Positions 45,977-54,981 of a stretch of 64,000 nt of DNA are shown one piece after another. The stretch lies in the NCBI GenBank assembly GCA_965234685.1, contig OZ248539.1, forward strand, positions 2,914,001 through 2,978,000. Reading direction: 5' to 3'. Below the pieces are notes generated by a model. The model was not told the origin of the DNA and did not search any database. It saw only the letters and a program-made list of their open reading frames with translations. Position 1 is the stretch's first letter. Each line of letters starts with the position of its first letter. This DNA comes from Fimbriimonas planktonicus (GTDB lineage Bacteria > Armatimonadota > Fimbriimonadia > Fimbriimonadales > Fimbriimonadaceae). The translations under genes and the position numbers were made by a program.

Positions 45977-47839
45977 GTGCTGGCAGTTTTTACAGCTTTG
46001 TTTCTCACTCAGTCACAACTGAACTTTAAGGTTGAAATCGAGCGCATAGAGCGAGTCGTGCCCCAGCTGGCTCAGGCCACAGGCATGAACCTAAAGTTTG
46101 ATCCGGCCGTGGCTGACGATGTCGTTTACGTTCGGGCGCGGGCCGTGACGGCGAGCGACTTGATGAAACACGTTGCGCAGGCGATCGACGCCGAATGGGT
46201 TCCCACGTCTTCAGGCTTCCAGTTGACCCGTACCAACGCGAACATGCTGGAGTGTAAACGTGCCGACGCGCTACGGCATGAGAAAGCAACTGCGAAGCTC
46301 AGCGCAGAAATTCAAAGGCGGTATGAAGCGGCAAAGTCGAACCCGGTCAAGTCACCGGCACAACTCGTTCGGGAAATCAAGGAATTCGCTAGTCGGCAAA
46401 AGAAGGATGGTTCGGAAGAGTTCGAATTGTGTGACACCGTCGATGAAATGTTGGCTTCGTCGCCAATCGGACTTGCCGTCTTCGAGAGCTTCACAAACAT
46501 CGGCTCCGCCCGGCTAGCCAAGATTCCGGTCGGGGAGTTCCGAACCTTTTCTGAAGAGCCACGCGCGCTCGGCATTCAAAGCAAGTTAGTTTCCGCGGAA
46601 CGACTGAAGCAGGTGGACGAGTTCGTCAAGCGGTGCTCTGATGAAGCGAACAAGCAAAACTTGACGATTGAGAATGAAGGTTGGTTCTCATACAAGTTGT
46701 ACGGGCGAACCGCTTTACCGCCTTACCTAAACGCGAAGACATCGAAACCCAGCTCCGAAAGTATCTCCCGGTCGCTTCTGCGGGTGCTTCGCCTGACTGA
46801 CGAAGAGATCGAGTATCAACTGCTGCTCCTCGGAGCTTCAGGACAGATAATTGCCAGCCATGTGCAGGCCATCTCTTACGATCCAGATCTCAAGAAGGGA
46901 TCCATTCCGGTCTTGAAAGGGGACGCCGCCATCAAAATGCAACTCAGCGAAGTTGATAGGTGGGTCCAAAAATTGGGAACCTATGCGGGTTCTCGCTCTA
47001 CCGGCGCGCCGACTGGGCCGGATGCTCTCAAGTTCGTTTCATTGCTAGCCGATCCTGTTGAGAACGAGCCGCTTCAGCTTTACGGGAAAGGCGTACTACT
47101 TCCGGTTGTGGAGGCAGAGTCTGGAAACGTTGTAATTTCGTTGCCGGAATATGACCCGATTGCAGTGCCTTCAACCGTGGAGGAGGTCTCGTTAGCCGAC
47201 GCGAAATTGGAGGTTAACCGGCATCTCGAAAAGCAAATTTTGGGCCGGTGGTCTGTTCTACGGCCAATACGCCGTGTTGCCGAGCGCAGAACCAGGATTA
47301 GCCGTGCGGAGTTACGGGAACTCTACCGTGACTTCCAGAGCGGCAATATTCCCGATCATTCGACACAACTTAGACTTGCCTGCCAGTATCCAGATCGATT
47401 TTTCGATACGTTCGTCCAAAACCCATATCAGATGCTTCGCAAGGGTAAGTCTCAGCATCAAATTTGGACATCGCCAGAACTCGTATTTTTCGGATCACTG
47501 AGTGATCAAGAGATTGAACGGATGCAAGCCGGGCTCGCCGTAACGGAGCTTTCGCCGAACAGCCGAGCCAAACTACTTCACGTTCTAAATCAAGGTCAGG
47601 ACTTCGTTGAGGGCAATGTTTTAGGTGCAAATTCCGGCTGGGTCAACCCTGAGCTCATCTATGCGCAGAACCTGCTGTCCGAAGCTTGTCCAAATGGCTT
47701 TAGCTCCGCAAACAAGATCAAGCTCACGTTGAGCGACTACAACTTCACCGCGACGATGAACGTCGGTCCTGGTCGACGACTTTCATTTAGTGGAGGTACC
47801 GTTGGCCCGACCAATCAGCGGAGATGGTCTAGTCACTAA
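45977..47839 (+). CDS. Exported protein with N-terminal STN-like domain, unknown
   Basis: A 620-residue protein starting at a GTG. A short hydrophobic stretch (MLAVFTALFLTQSQ) acts as a signal. Residues about 18-82 read as a secretin/TonB short N-terminal (STN) domain: VPQLAQATGMNLKFDPAVADDVVYVRARAVTASDLMKHVAQAI, then WVPTSSGFQLTR. The remainder has no recognised family. It is mixed, with a lysine-rich helical part near 100-160 and beta-rich parts at 300-400. STN domains usually precede secretin or TonB-receptor barrels; no barrel is evident here, so this is an STN domain on a different body. It stands alone between divergent and convergent genes. Confidence 0.72.
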   Translation: MLAVFTALFLTQSQLNFKVEIERIERVVPQLAQATGMNLKFDPAVADDVVYVRARAVTASDLMKHVAQAIDAEWVPTSSGFQLTRTNANMLECKRADALRHEKATAKLSAEIQRRYEAAKSNPVKSPAQLVREIKEFASRQKKDGSEEFELCDTVDEMLASSPIGLAVFESFTNIGSARLAKIPVGEFRTFSEEPRALGIQSKLVSAERLKQVDEFVKRCSDEANKQNLTIENEGWFSYKLYGRTALPPYLNAKTSKPSSESISRSLLRVLRLTDEEIEYQLLLLGASGQIIASHVQAISYDPDLKKGSIPVLKGDAAIKMQLSEVDRWVQKLGTYAGSRSTGAPTGPDALKFVSLLADPVENEPLQLYGKGVLLPVVEAESGNVVISLPEYDPIAVPSTVEEVSLADAKLEVNRHLEKQILGRWSVLRPIRRVAERRTRISRAELRELYRDFQSGNIPDHSTQLRLACQYPDRFFDTFVQNPYQMLRKGKSQHQIWTSPELVFFGSLSDQEIERMQAGLAVTELSPNSRAKLLHVLNQGQDFVEGNVLGANSGWVNPELIYAQNLLSEACPNGFSSANKIKLTLSDYNFTATMNVGPGRRLSFSGGTVGPTNQRRWSSH

Positions 47840-47864
47840 TTGCACCTAGGACGACTGTAGTAAC

Positions 47865-49016
47865 TCAGTTCACCCAGTCCGCGACGAAGACGTTCGTTTC
47901 GCCGCGGACTTTGCCGTTGCGGTTGCTCGCCCAAACGAGCTTTTTGCCGTCGCGCGTGATCATCGGGAAGCCGTCGAAGTCGGGCGAGTTTGTGATTCGC
48001 TTAAGGTCAGTGCCGTCGAGGTTGATCGTGAACAGGTCGAACTCGCGGCCCTTGGGGTCGCCGTAGTTGCTACTGAAGATGATCCGCTTGTTGTCTGGGA
48101 GGATAAACGGCGCGAACGATGCACAGCCAAGCTTGGTGACTTGCTTCTTGTTCCTGCCGTCGGCATCCATGACCCAGATTTCAAGCTTGCTTGGGCGGAC
48201 TAGGTTTTCGGCATGCAGTCGGCGGTAGTCCATGCGCTCTTCTTCGGTGTCGATGCTGTCGCGTCGGAAGACTATCTTCTTCGAGTCCCAGCTAACGAAC
48301 GGGCCGCCATCATAGCCTTCGTCGGTCGTGAGCTTTTTGATGTTCTTGCCGTTCATGTCCGCGCGATAGATGTCGATGTCGCCTTCGAAGTCGCCGGTGA
48401 ACGTGATGTACTTGCCGTTCGGGGCGATCGTGGTTTCCGCGATGTAGCCATCACGAGACAGCAGTAACTCTGGCTTATCGTTCGCGATGTTTCCGGTATT
48501 TGACTGCCGGTACAGCGAGAACTCAGGGTTTACTTTCCAGAGGTAGCCCTTGCTCATGTCGAGCGGTGCTTGGGCACCTTCGTTCTTCTCGTGCGTGCTG
48601 CTGAAGTAGACGTGCTTGAGGTCTGGGGTGAAGTAGCTACAGGTGCAACGTCCTTTTCCGGTGCTGATAAGAGTCTTGTTGCTGCCATCGGCGTTCATCC
48701 GGACGATCTGCTCGTCGGGCCAGAGGGCCTGGCGGGTTTGGAAGATGATTGTTTTGCCGTCCTTGCTCCAGTAGGCCTCGGCATTCTGTCCGCCGAAAGT
48801 GAGCTGGCGAGGGTTGACCAAGTTCGGTTCGTCGGCTCGTTCCTTGATCGCTTGACTTGCGGGTCCGGGCCAAGTCTCGGAGCCCTGAAGCGATGCGGTG
48901 AGTCCGCCAAGCACGTCGTATTCTGGAAGGTAGGCGTGGGAGCAGCCGAGCGGGTGGATTTCCGAGGTTGCTGGCGGGGTGAACGCCATGGCCGCGATCA
49001 GAGTGGACGAAATCAT
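47865..49016 (-). CDS. Exported TolB-like beta-propeller (WD40/PD40 repeats)
   Basis: A 383-residue protein with a signal peptide, made of TolB/PD40-type propeller blades: LTFGGQNAEAYWSKDGKTIIFQ, TYFSPDLK-like YFTPDLKHVYFSS, ITFTGDFEGDIDIYRADMNGKNIKKLT, VSWDSKKIVFRR and PMITRDGKKLVWASNR. A conserved-type opening (SHAYLPEYDVLGGL) precedes the blades. The ATG at 49016 is preferred because AGG lies just before it. The family is frequent in secreted proteins of this type of bacterium and is thought to bind proteins or act on peptides as a lone propeller. Divergent from the large four-module gene. Confidence 0.85.
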   Translation of the reverse strand: MISSTLIAAMAFTPPATSEIHPLGCSHAYLPEYDVLGGLTASLQGSETWPGPASQAIKERADEPNLVNPRQLTFGGQNAEAYWSKDGKTIIFQTRQALWPDEQIVRMNADGSNKTLISTGKGRCTCSYFTPDLKHVYFSSTHEKNEGAQAPLDMSKGYLWKVNPEFSLYRQSNTGNIANDKPELLLSRDGYIAETTIAPNGKYITFTGDFEGDIDIYRADMNGKNIKKLTTDEGYDGGPFVSWDSKKIVFRRDSIDTEEERMDYRRLHAENLVRPSKLEIWVMDADGRNKKQVTKLGCASFAPFILPDNKRIIFSSNYGDPKGREFDLFTINLDGTDLKRITNSPDFDGFPMITRDGKKLVWASNRNGKVRGETNVFVADWVN

Positions 49017-49116
49017 TACACCTATCGAACCTGACTCGGCCGAGGAGCAACTTTGCACAGTTGCCGATCCTCGTTCATTCGCGATGAATTCGGAATATTC
49101 CCGCTAAACTGAAGGC

Positions 49117-52100
49117 ATGGCGCTCGCGACGTTGCTGTTCCTGTTCACCGCCCCCCAGGCCTTTGAGCCCGGGGCGACTTTCCGTCTTTACGACATCGGA
49201 ACTCCGATGCAAGATTTGCCAACGTTGGTCACCGGGCAAACGCCGAACTTAGACCGCATCGTCTCGAAACTTCAATTCGGCGATAACGACTTCTTTGGAT
49301 ACAAAGATGCCTTTTACGTCGAGATGTTGGCAGAGATCAATGCACCTGCCGGTCCTGCGGTTTTCCGAGTAACGAGCGATGACGGCAGCACGGTAAGCAT
49401 CGACGGCAAGTTGGTCGTGGATAACGATGGCGTTCACGCCGCGAGCGCCCAAGAAGGAACGGTTACCCTGGCCGCCGGCTGGCGAAAGCTCAACGTTCGC
49501 TACTTCGAGTCTGGCGGCGGGCAGGAGTTCAAACTAGAGTGGAAGCCGGCTGGCGCCTCTTCCTTTTCGGTGGTCGATTCTTCCGTAACCCGCGTACCGG
49601 CCGGTTTGACCCGCGTTACGAGCCCCGGTCCGAAACGGATTGTCACCGTCGGCGGACCACAGCGGCCCGGTAACGGCATGCCGCTAGACAAAGCGCACCC
49701 ATCGTTCGAAGTGCAAACGGTTCGGCCCGCAGATTGGAAGCCACAGGTTGGCGGCCTTGCCTTCCGAGCAGATGGCAAGCTCTTGGTGAGCACTTTCAAA
49801 CCCAACCAGAGCGGTCGATTTGAGCCAAACCTTCGAGACGGAGAAGTTTGGCTGCTCGACAACGTTTTGAGCGGCGACCAGTCAAAGGTAACCCGCAAAC
49901 TCGTGGCAACCGGGTTGCAAGAGCCCCTCGGCTTGGCCGTGGTCGGTTCTGACGTATATGCGGCTACGCGAACCGCGATCATTCAGCTGATCGATAAGAA
50001 CGGCGACGACGTTTTCGACGAGCAGAAGGTGGTTGGAAGCGGTTGGGGAACCGACAACTACCATCACTTCACGTTTGGCCTAGCGCAGAAAGATGGCTGG
50101 CTGTATGGCACCCTCAGCACCAGCATCACCTTTGATGCGCCCGGAATCAACGGTCCGAACCCGCTTCAGCGCGGCACGTTCTTCCGCGTTAATCCAAAGG
50201 CTTACGACCCCAAGAATCCGATGGCGAACATTGAGTTCCTTACCAGCGGTCATCGAACGCCAAACGGAGTGAGTGAAGGGCCTTACGGACTGATTGTCAC
50301 CGGCGAAAACCAGGGTTCTTGGCAGCCCAGCAACAAGCTTAATGTTCTCGTCCCCGGTGGCTTTTACGGTCACGTCAACAACACGACATTCCTGAACAAG
50401 GAATATCCAAAGGGCGGATTCCCAGGCTTGTTCCAGACCGCGCCGTATGTTCACGCAGCCATCTACTTGCCTCAAGGCGAGATCGCGAACTCTCCCGGAC
50501 AAACCGCGGTGGTTCGAGAGGGGATCTTTAAGGACCATATGCTGATCACCGACGTGAAGTACGGCGGCATTCGGCGTGGTTGGCTTGAGAACGTAGACGG
50601 CGTATGGCAAGGCGGAGCCGTCCAGTACTCCCAAGGCTTCGAAGTTGGCACTAACCGCCTGATTTACGCTCCAGATGGCAGCTTGATCATGGGTGGAACC
50701 GGCGCAACCGAATCTTGGGCCTGGACCGATCCAAAGACGGGTGCCTGGACATCCTTCGGCTTGCAGCGATTGAAGCCAACGGGCAAATCCGCATTTGAGA
50801 TTCGCACGGTTAAGGCGACGCCAACCGGATTTAACATTGAGTTCACCGCGCCAGTGAAGCCAGCACAACTCAAGGAAGCGAGCCGCTTCGCGATCCGGCA
50901 GTGGCGATACGAAGCAACCGTGGAGTATGGCGGACCGAAGCTAGACCGCGAAACCTTGCCGGTCACCGCGCTTCGACCATCTGCCGATGGCAAATCTGTC
51001 GCGGTGGACGTTGCGGGAATGAAGGAAGAGCGCTTAGTTCACTTGAACCTCAACCTCGATTCCGCAAAGAATGAACCGCTTTGGGCCACGGAGGTCTGGT
51101 ACACGATGAACCGGATTCCGAAGCCGAACCTGCCGGAGGCATCGGCGCTCGTGGTTTCGAAGCCAACGGTGTTGGTGTTCAGCAAAACGACGGCGTTCCG
51201 CCACGGCTCGATACCGAAGGGAATTGCGAGCATCCAGGAGATCGCGAAAGAGCGAGGCTGGAAGGTTGACGCTACCGAAGACGCATCGGTGTTTACAACC
51301 GCTAACTTGGCGAAGTACGACGCCGTGGTATTCCTTTGCACCACCGGAGACGTTCTGAATCCGGCCCAGCAGGATGCCTTCCAAAGCTACATTCGCGGCG
51401 GCGGTGGCTATGCTGGCGTGCACAGCGCGACGGATACGGAATACGACTGGGCGTGGTACGGAAAGCTCTCCGGGGCTTACTTCAAGAGCCACCCGCAGGT
51501 CCAGGCCGGACACATCGTTGCTGAAGATCGCGCTCATCCATCCACGAGCTTCCTGCCCGCACCGTGGGTGCACGTGGACGAGTGGTACGACTTCCGAGAG
51601 AACCCAAGACCAAACGTCCGCGTGCTGGCGTCCCTGAAGCCGGACTCCTACACGGGCGGCAACATGGCCGATCACCCGATCGTTTGGTGCCAAGAGTTCG
51701 AGGGTGGACGCGCTTGGTACACCGGGCTCGGACATACCGATGGAACGTATGACGAGATATTCTTCCGAAAGCACCTTGCCGAAGGCATTCTCTGGGCGGC
51801 TAATGGTCGTGCTCCGAAAGATGCGGTGGCTTTGCCACTCTCCGCTTGGAAGGCACAAGGCGATTGGGCCGAGAAGAACGGAGTCTTTGCGACTCCTACC
51901 GGACGAGACTGGAAGCTGAACCTGCCGACGAAGGAAGAGTTTGGCGACTGCCAGTTGCACGTCGAGTTCAACGTGCCAAAGGGCGGAAACTCAGGCGTGT
52001 ACTTGATGGGCCGGTACGAAGTGCAGATTCTTGATTCGCATGGAGTTCCGAACGCAGATTTGCAGTCGTCAATGTGCGGCTCCATCTATGAGCGATGGAA

Positions 52101-52404
52101 GGACGAGAAGGGTTACGAAGGCCACAAGCCGATGATCAATGCCGCCCGACCCGGCGGGGAGTGGCAGAGCTTCGACATCGTATTCCGCGCTCCGCGCTTC
52201 AAGAACGGCAAGAAGGTTGAGGATGCCGCGTTCCTTGAGGTCCGCCTCAACGGCGTGGTCGTTCAGCACCGAGTTAAAGTGACAGGCCCGACGCGAGCGG
52301 CGATCTTTGAAGACGAAAAGCCAACCGGCCCACTCCTCCTCCAGGGCGACCACGGCCCGATCCAGTTCCGCAACATCCGGATTCGGAAGTTGAAGCTGAA
52401 CTGA
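49117..52404 (+). CDS. Four-module exported protein: PA14, sugar-dehydrogenase-like propeller, ThuA-like, DUF1080
   Basis: 1095 residues. A short signal (MALATLLFLFTAPQA) is followed by a PA14 domain (about 18-150; FRVTSDDGSTVSIDGKLVVDN). Next is a soluble-glucose-dehydrogenase/NHL-like propeller (about 200-620; GLAFRADGKLLVSTFKP, PNGVSEGPYGLIVTGENQG). A ThuA-like domain (about 685-905) follows, with VLVFSKTTAFRHGSIP, RGGGGYAGVHSATD and the late YTGLGHTDGTYDE. Last is a DUF1080/3-keto-disaccharide-hydrolase-type jelly roll (about 915-1095; GGNSGVYLMGRYEVQILDS). ThuA and DUF1080 proteins are tied to 3-keto-glycoside turnover, so one chain may oxidise and cleave a sugar outside the cell. The functional link is inference. 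Confidence 0.88.
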   Translation: MALATLLFLFTAPQAFEPGATFRLYDIGTPMQDLPTLVTGQTPNLDRIVSKLQFGDNDFFGYKDAFYVEMLAEINAPAGPAVFRVTSDDGSTVSIDGKLVVDNDGVHAASAQEGTVTLAAGWRKLNVRYFESGGGQEFKLEWKPAGASSFSVVDSSVTRVPAGLTRVTSPGPKRIVTVGGPQRPGNGMPLDKAHPSFEVQTVRPADWKPQVGGLAFRADGKLLVSTFKPNQSGRFEPNLRDGEVWLLDNVLSGDQSKVTRKLVATGLQEPLGLAVVGSDVYAATRTAIIQLIDKNGDDVFDEQKVVGSGWGTDNYHHFTFGLAQKDGWLYGTLSTSITFDAPGINGPNPLQRGTFFRVNPKAYDPKNPMANIEFLTSGHRTPNGVSEGPYGLIVTGENQGSWQPSNKLNVLVPGGFYGHVNNTTFLNKEYPKGGFPGLFQTAPYVHAAIYLPQGEIANSPGQTAVVREGIFKDHMLITDVKYGGIRRGWLENVDGVWQGGAVQYSQGFEVGTNRLIYAPDGSLIMGGTGATESWAWTDPKTGAWTSFGLQRLKPTGKSAFEIRTVKATPTGFNIEFTAPVKPAQLKEASRFAIRQWRYEATVEYGGPKLDRETLPVTALRPSADGKSVAVDVAGMKEERLVHLNLNLDSAKNEPLWATEVWYTMNRIPKPNLPEASALVVSKPTVLVFSKTTAFRHGSIPKGIASIQEIAKERGWKVDATEDASVFTTANLAKYDAVVFLCTTGDVLNPAQQDAFQSYIRGGGGYAGVHSATDTEYDWAWYGKLSGAYFKSHPQVQAGHIVAEDRAHPSTSFLPAPWVHVDEWYDFRENPRPNVRVLASLKPDSYTGGNMADHPIVWCQEFEGGRAWYTGLGHTDGTYDEIFFRKHLAEGILWAANGRAPKDAVALPLSAWKAQGDWAEKNGVFATPTGRDWKLNLPTKEEFGDCQLHVEFNVPKGGNSGVYLMGRYEVQILDSHGVPNADLQSSMCGSIYERWKDEKGYEGHKPMINAARPGGEWQSFDIVFRAPRFKNGKKVEDAAFLEVRLNGVVVQHRVKVTGPTRAAIFEDEKPTGPLLLQGDHGPIQFRNIRIRKLKLN

Positions 52405-52414
52405 GGCGATTGTT

Positions 52415-52443
52415 GGTGCTCCCAGTTTTCTTCTGGGAGCACC
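52415..52443 (+). terminator. Strong terminator after the four-module gene
   Basis: Perfect 11-bp stem GGTGCTCCCAG/CTGGGAGCACC with a TTTTCTT loop, 10 bases after the stop at 52404. The tail is CCTTTGG, a weak U-tract. It isolates the tRNA gene 27 bases downstream from read-through. Confidence 0.75.
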
Positions 52444-52469
52444 CCTTTGGCCCATAATCTAACCATCGC

Positions 52470-52545
52470 GGCCTCGTAGCTCAGGGGATAGAGCGCCTCC
52501 GTCCTAAGGAGGGCGCCGGGGGTTCGAGTCCCTCCGAGGCCGCCA
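52470..52545 (+). tRNA. tRNA-Arg (anticodon CCT)
   Basis: Complete cloverleaf: acceptor GGCCTCG/CGAGGCC (52470-52476 with 52535-52541), D arm GCTC/GAGC, anticodon stem CCTCC/GGAGG around loop GTCCTAA (anticodon CCT at 52503-52505), T arm with TTCGAGT loop, discriminator G at 52542 and an encoded CCA at 52543-52545. It decodes AGG. Its 3' half has a degenerate second copy at 59505-59560. Confidence 0.97.
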
Positions 52546-52799
52546 ATTTGAACCTAGCTCGGGGGTTGCCAGGTTGATTCAGCTTAGGCACCGACGACCT
52601 GGGATGTTTACTTTGACGATTCAGTCTGACGACGCTAGCATGTCAAAACCTGCAGAGTGCCGATCGGTAGATTGGATGAGGCGAGGTTAGTCGCTTCATT
52701 TAGGTCCTGTTGGCGCCTCGGGTGTGAAGTTTTCAAGTGCTTGCCAACAAGGGGCCTGAGAAGAGTCGAGGATTGTGGCTGCACTTCACGCTGTCTAGC

Positions 52800-52814
52800 A
52801 TGAACGATAGTACA
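52800..52814 (+). promoter_or_regulatory. Putative LacI-family half-operator before the GH36 gene
   Basis: ATGAACG-N3-GTACA lies 17 bases before the GH36 start codon. The same 12 fixed positions with the same 3-base gap occur in the left half of the 31-base palindrome over the LacI-family gene (54992-55006). Only one arm is present here. Confidence 0.5.
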
Positions 52815-52831
52815 TCGGTAGAATTCCGCAC

Positions 52832-54871
52832 GTGAGGCCCCACCTGACCAATCAACAATGGACGATCTCGAGCGGAGAATTCAAGTTGTTGTTCGGAACG
52901 GATGAGCAGGGCCGGCTCACGCAAAGATCAATCGGCGCCTTTTCTGACGCCGGCGAAGAGCTTAAACCTGCTTTTCCGTTTGCCGGAAACGGTTGGGTCT
53001 TTGAGCCTGCCTTCAGAGTGGTTCATGCGGATGGGAACACTTCATCTGACCTTCGGCTGAAGGACGTAGCGCAAAGTGAGAAACATGCGCGTTTCACCCT
53101 AGAGGATGAGGTCTATCCGCTAAACGTTGAACTACATTTTCTGAGTCATCCAGAACTAAACATCATAGAGTCCTGGACCCAAGTTGTTCATCGTGAACCA
53201 AGAGCGATCCGACTTGAGATAATCGCCTCCTCTTCGTTGGATCTTGGTTCGAGCGAGCTACATCTGACCCAATTCAGCGGCGATTGGGCAAACGAGGCGA
53301 ACATGATTGAGGAAAAGCTGACTCCGGGTATCAAGATTCTTGACTCCAAACTCGGCGTTCGGTCTCATCAGTTCTGCGCCCCATGGTTCTTGGTCAGCCA
53401 GGGCAAGCTAGTGGAAGACGCCGGTTGTGTACTCGCGGGATCGCTTGCCTGGTCAGGTAGTTTCAAATTCTCGTTCGAGAAACTTCCCGGCGGCTCGACG
53501 CGAGCTATTGCCGGATTCAACCCGTTCGGCTCGACCTATCTACTTGAATCCGGCGAGGTGTTTGAGACTCCCAAAATGCTTTGGGCGTATGGCAGCGATG
53601 GTGCTGGGGGAGTGAGTCAGAGGCTTCACACGTTTGTTCGGGAAAACGTTCTCCGAGATGGGAATCGGATCCGCAAGATCCTGCTTAACAACTGGGAGGC
53701 GACCTATTTTGACTTTGATGAAACCAAGATTGTGTCTCTGTTTCAAGGTGCTAAAGATCTCGGCATGGAGCTCTTTCTACTTGATGACGGTTGGTTCGGG
53801 AACAAGTTTCCACGAGATGGGGACCATCAGGGACTTGGTGACTGGGTCGCCGATCCAGCAAAACTACCAAACGGAATCGGCGGTCTGACCAGCAAGTCGA
53901 GAGAAACAGGCCTGAAGTTTGGTCTGTGGTTTGAACCAGAAATGGTGAACCCTAAAAGTCAATTGTTTGAGGCTCACCCTGAATGGGCAATCCGACAGCC
54001 TCATCGAGAACTTGAGCTTCAACGAAATCAATTGACTCTCGACCTTTCGAATCCGGAAGTTCGTGACTTCACCTTCGAAGTGTTACACACGACGCTAAGC
54101 GACAACCCTGACATTTGCTATGTCAAGTGGGATTGTAACCGGTATCTCACGCAGCCAGGTTCGACCTACCTTTCTGTGGAAAAGCAGTCTCATCTTCAGA
54201 TTGAGTACACGCGTGGCTTGTATCAGTTGATGGAACGCGTCGTCACCGCCCATCCGGACGTCGAAATCATGATGTGCTCGGGTGGTGGGGGGCGAATTGA
54301 CTATGGTGCCCTCCGTTTCGCCCATGAGGTTTGGCCCTCCGACATGACCGACCCAGTCCGAAGAATCTTCATCCAATGGGGTTTCTCTTACTTCATCCCC
54401 GCCATCGCTATGGCTGCCCACGTTACCAGGTGGGGTGAAAGACCGTTAAAATTCTGTTTTGATGTCGCGATGAGCGGTCGCCTCGGATTGGACGTTGATA
54501 TCAACTCCTTTTCCCAGGAAGATCGAGACTTTGCCACAAAAGCGATCGCAAGATACAAAGAAATTCGAGAAACGGTTCAGTTCGGTGCTTTTCATCGCCT
54601 AGAATCGCCATACGAAAGCTCGCGCTCTGCGCTGATGTTCACCAATCAAGGCAGGGCTGTCGTCTTCGCGTACTCAATCGCTGGTCACGCCACCAGTCCA
54701 TTGCTGTTGAAAGGTCTGTGTCCAAGTCAAACGTACTTGATTAAAGAGATCAATCTCCCAGCAGATGACCGATCACTTGGCGCGTTCACGGGAGCCCAAC
54801 TGATGTCCTTTGGACTCCCACTTGCGGAAATGTCCGAGTTTGGAAGCGGCATTTTCGTGCTGGTTAGCTAG
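52832..54871 (+). CDS. GH36 alpha-galactosidase, cytosolic
   Basis: Hydrolyses alpha-galactosides such as melibiose or raffinose. 679 residues with no signal peptide, so it acts on imported substrate. An N-terminal beta-sandwich (1-280) precedes the TIM barrel with LFLLDDGWFG and FGLWFEPEMVNP. The nucleophile is Asp434 in KWDCNR and the acid/base Asp504 in SDMTDP. The 70-residue interval equals that of characterised GH36 enzymes. The start is a GTG at 52832. Codon and base use are looser and more AT-rich than the housekeeping genes (for example 22 G+C in 53701-53760). It is followed 110 bases later by the LacI-family gene and preceded by a half-operator. Confidence 0.95.
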   Translation: MRPHLTNQQWTISSGEFKLLFGTDEQGRLTQRSIGAFSDAGEELKPAFPFAGNGWVFEPAFRVVHADGNTSSDLRLKDVAQSEKHARFTLEDEVYPLNVELHFLSHPELNIIESWTQVVHREPRAIRLEIIASSSLDLGSSELHLTQFSGDWANEANMIEEKLTPGIKILDSKLGVRSHQFCAPWFLVSQGKLVEDAGCVLAGSLAWSGSFKFSFEKLPGGSTRAIAGFNPFGSTYLLESGEVFETPKMLWAYGSDGAGGVSQRLHTFVRENVLRDGNRIRKILLNNWEATYFDFDETKIVSLFQGAKDLGMELFLLDDGWFGNKFPRDGDHQGLGDWVADPAKLPNGIGGLTSKSRETGLKFGLWFEPEMVNPKSQLFEAHPEWAIRQPHRELELQRNQLTLDLSNPEVRDFTFEVLHTTLSDNPDICYVKWDCNRYLTQPGSTYLSVEKQSHLQIEYTRGLYQLMERVVTAHPDVEIMMCSGGGGRIDYGALRFAHEVWPSDMTDPVRRIFIQWGFSYFIPAIAMAAHVTRWGERPLKFCFDVAMSGRLGLDVDINSFSQEDRDFATKAIARYKEIRETVQFGAFHRLESPYESSRSALMFTNQGRAVVFAYSIAGHATSPLLLKGLCPSQTYLIKEINLPADDRSLGAFTGAQLMSFGLPLAEMSEFGSGIFVLVS

Positions 54872-54981
54872 CTCACGGTCTCCGAGCGTTGAAAAGGCGC
54901 CGAGATCACCGAACTCATCGCGCCCAAAAATTCCCAGTCTCTTCAAAGGAAACCCCTAAAAAAGTGAACTGACAGAAAAAT

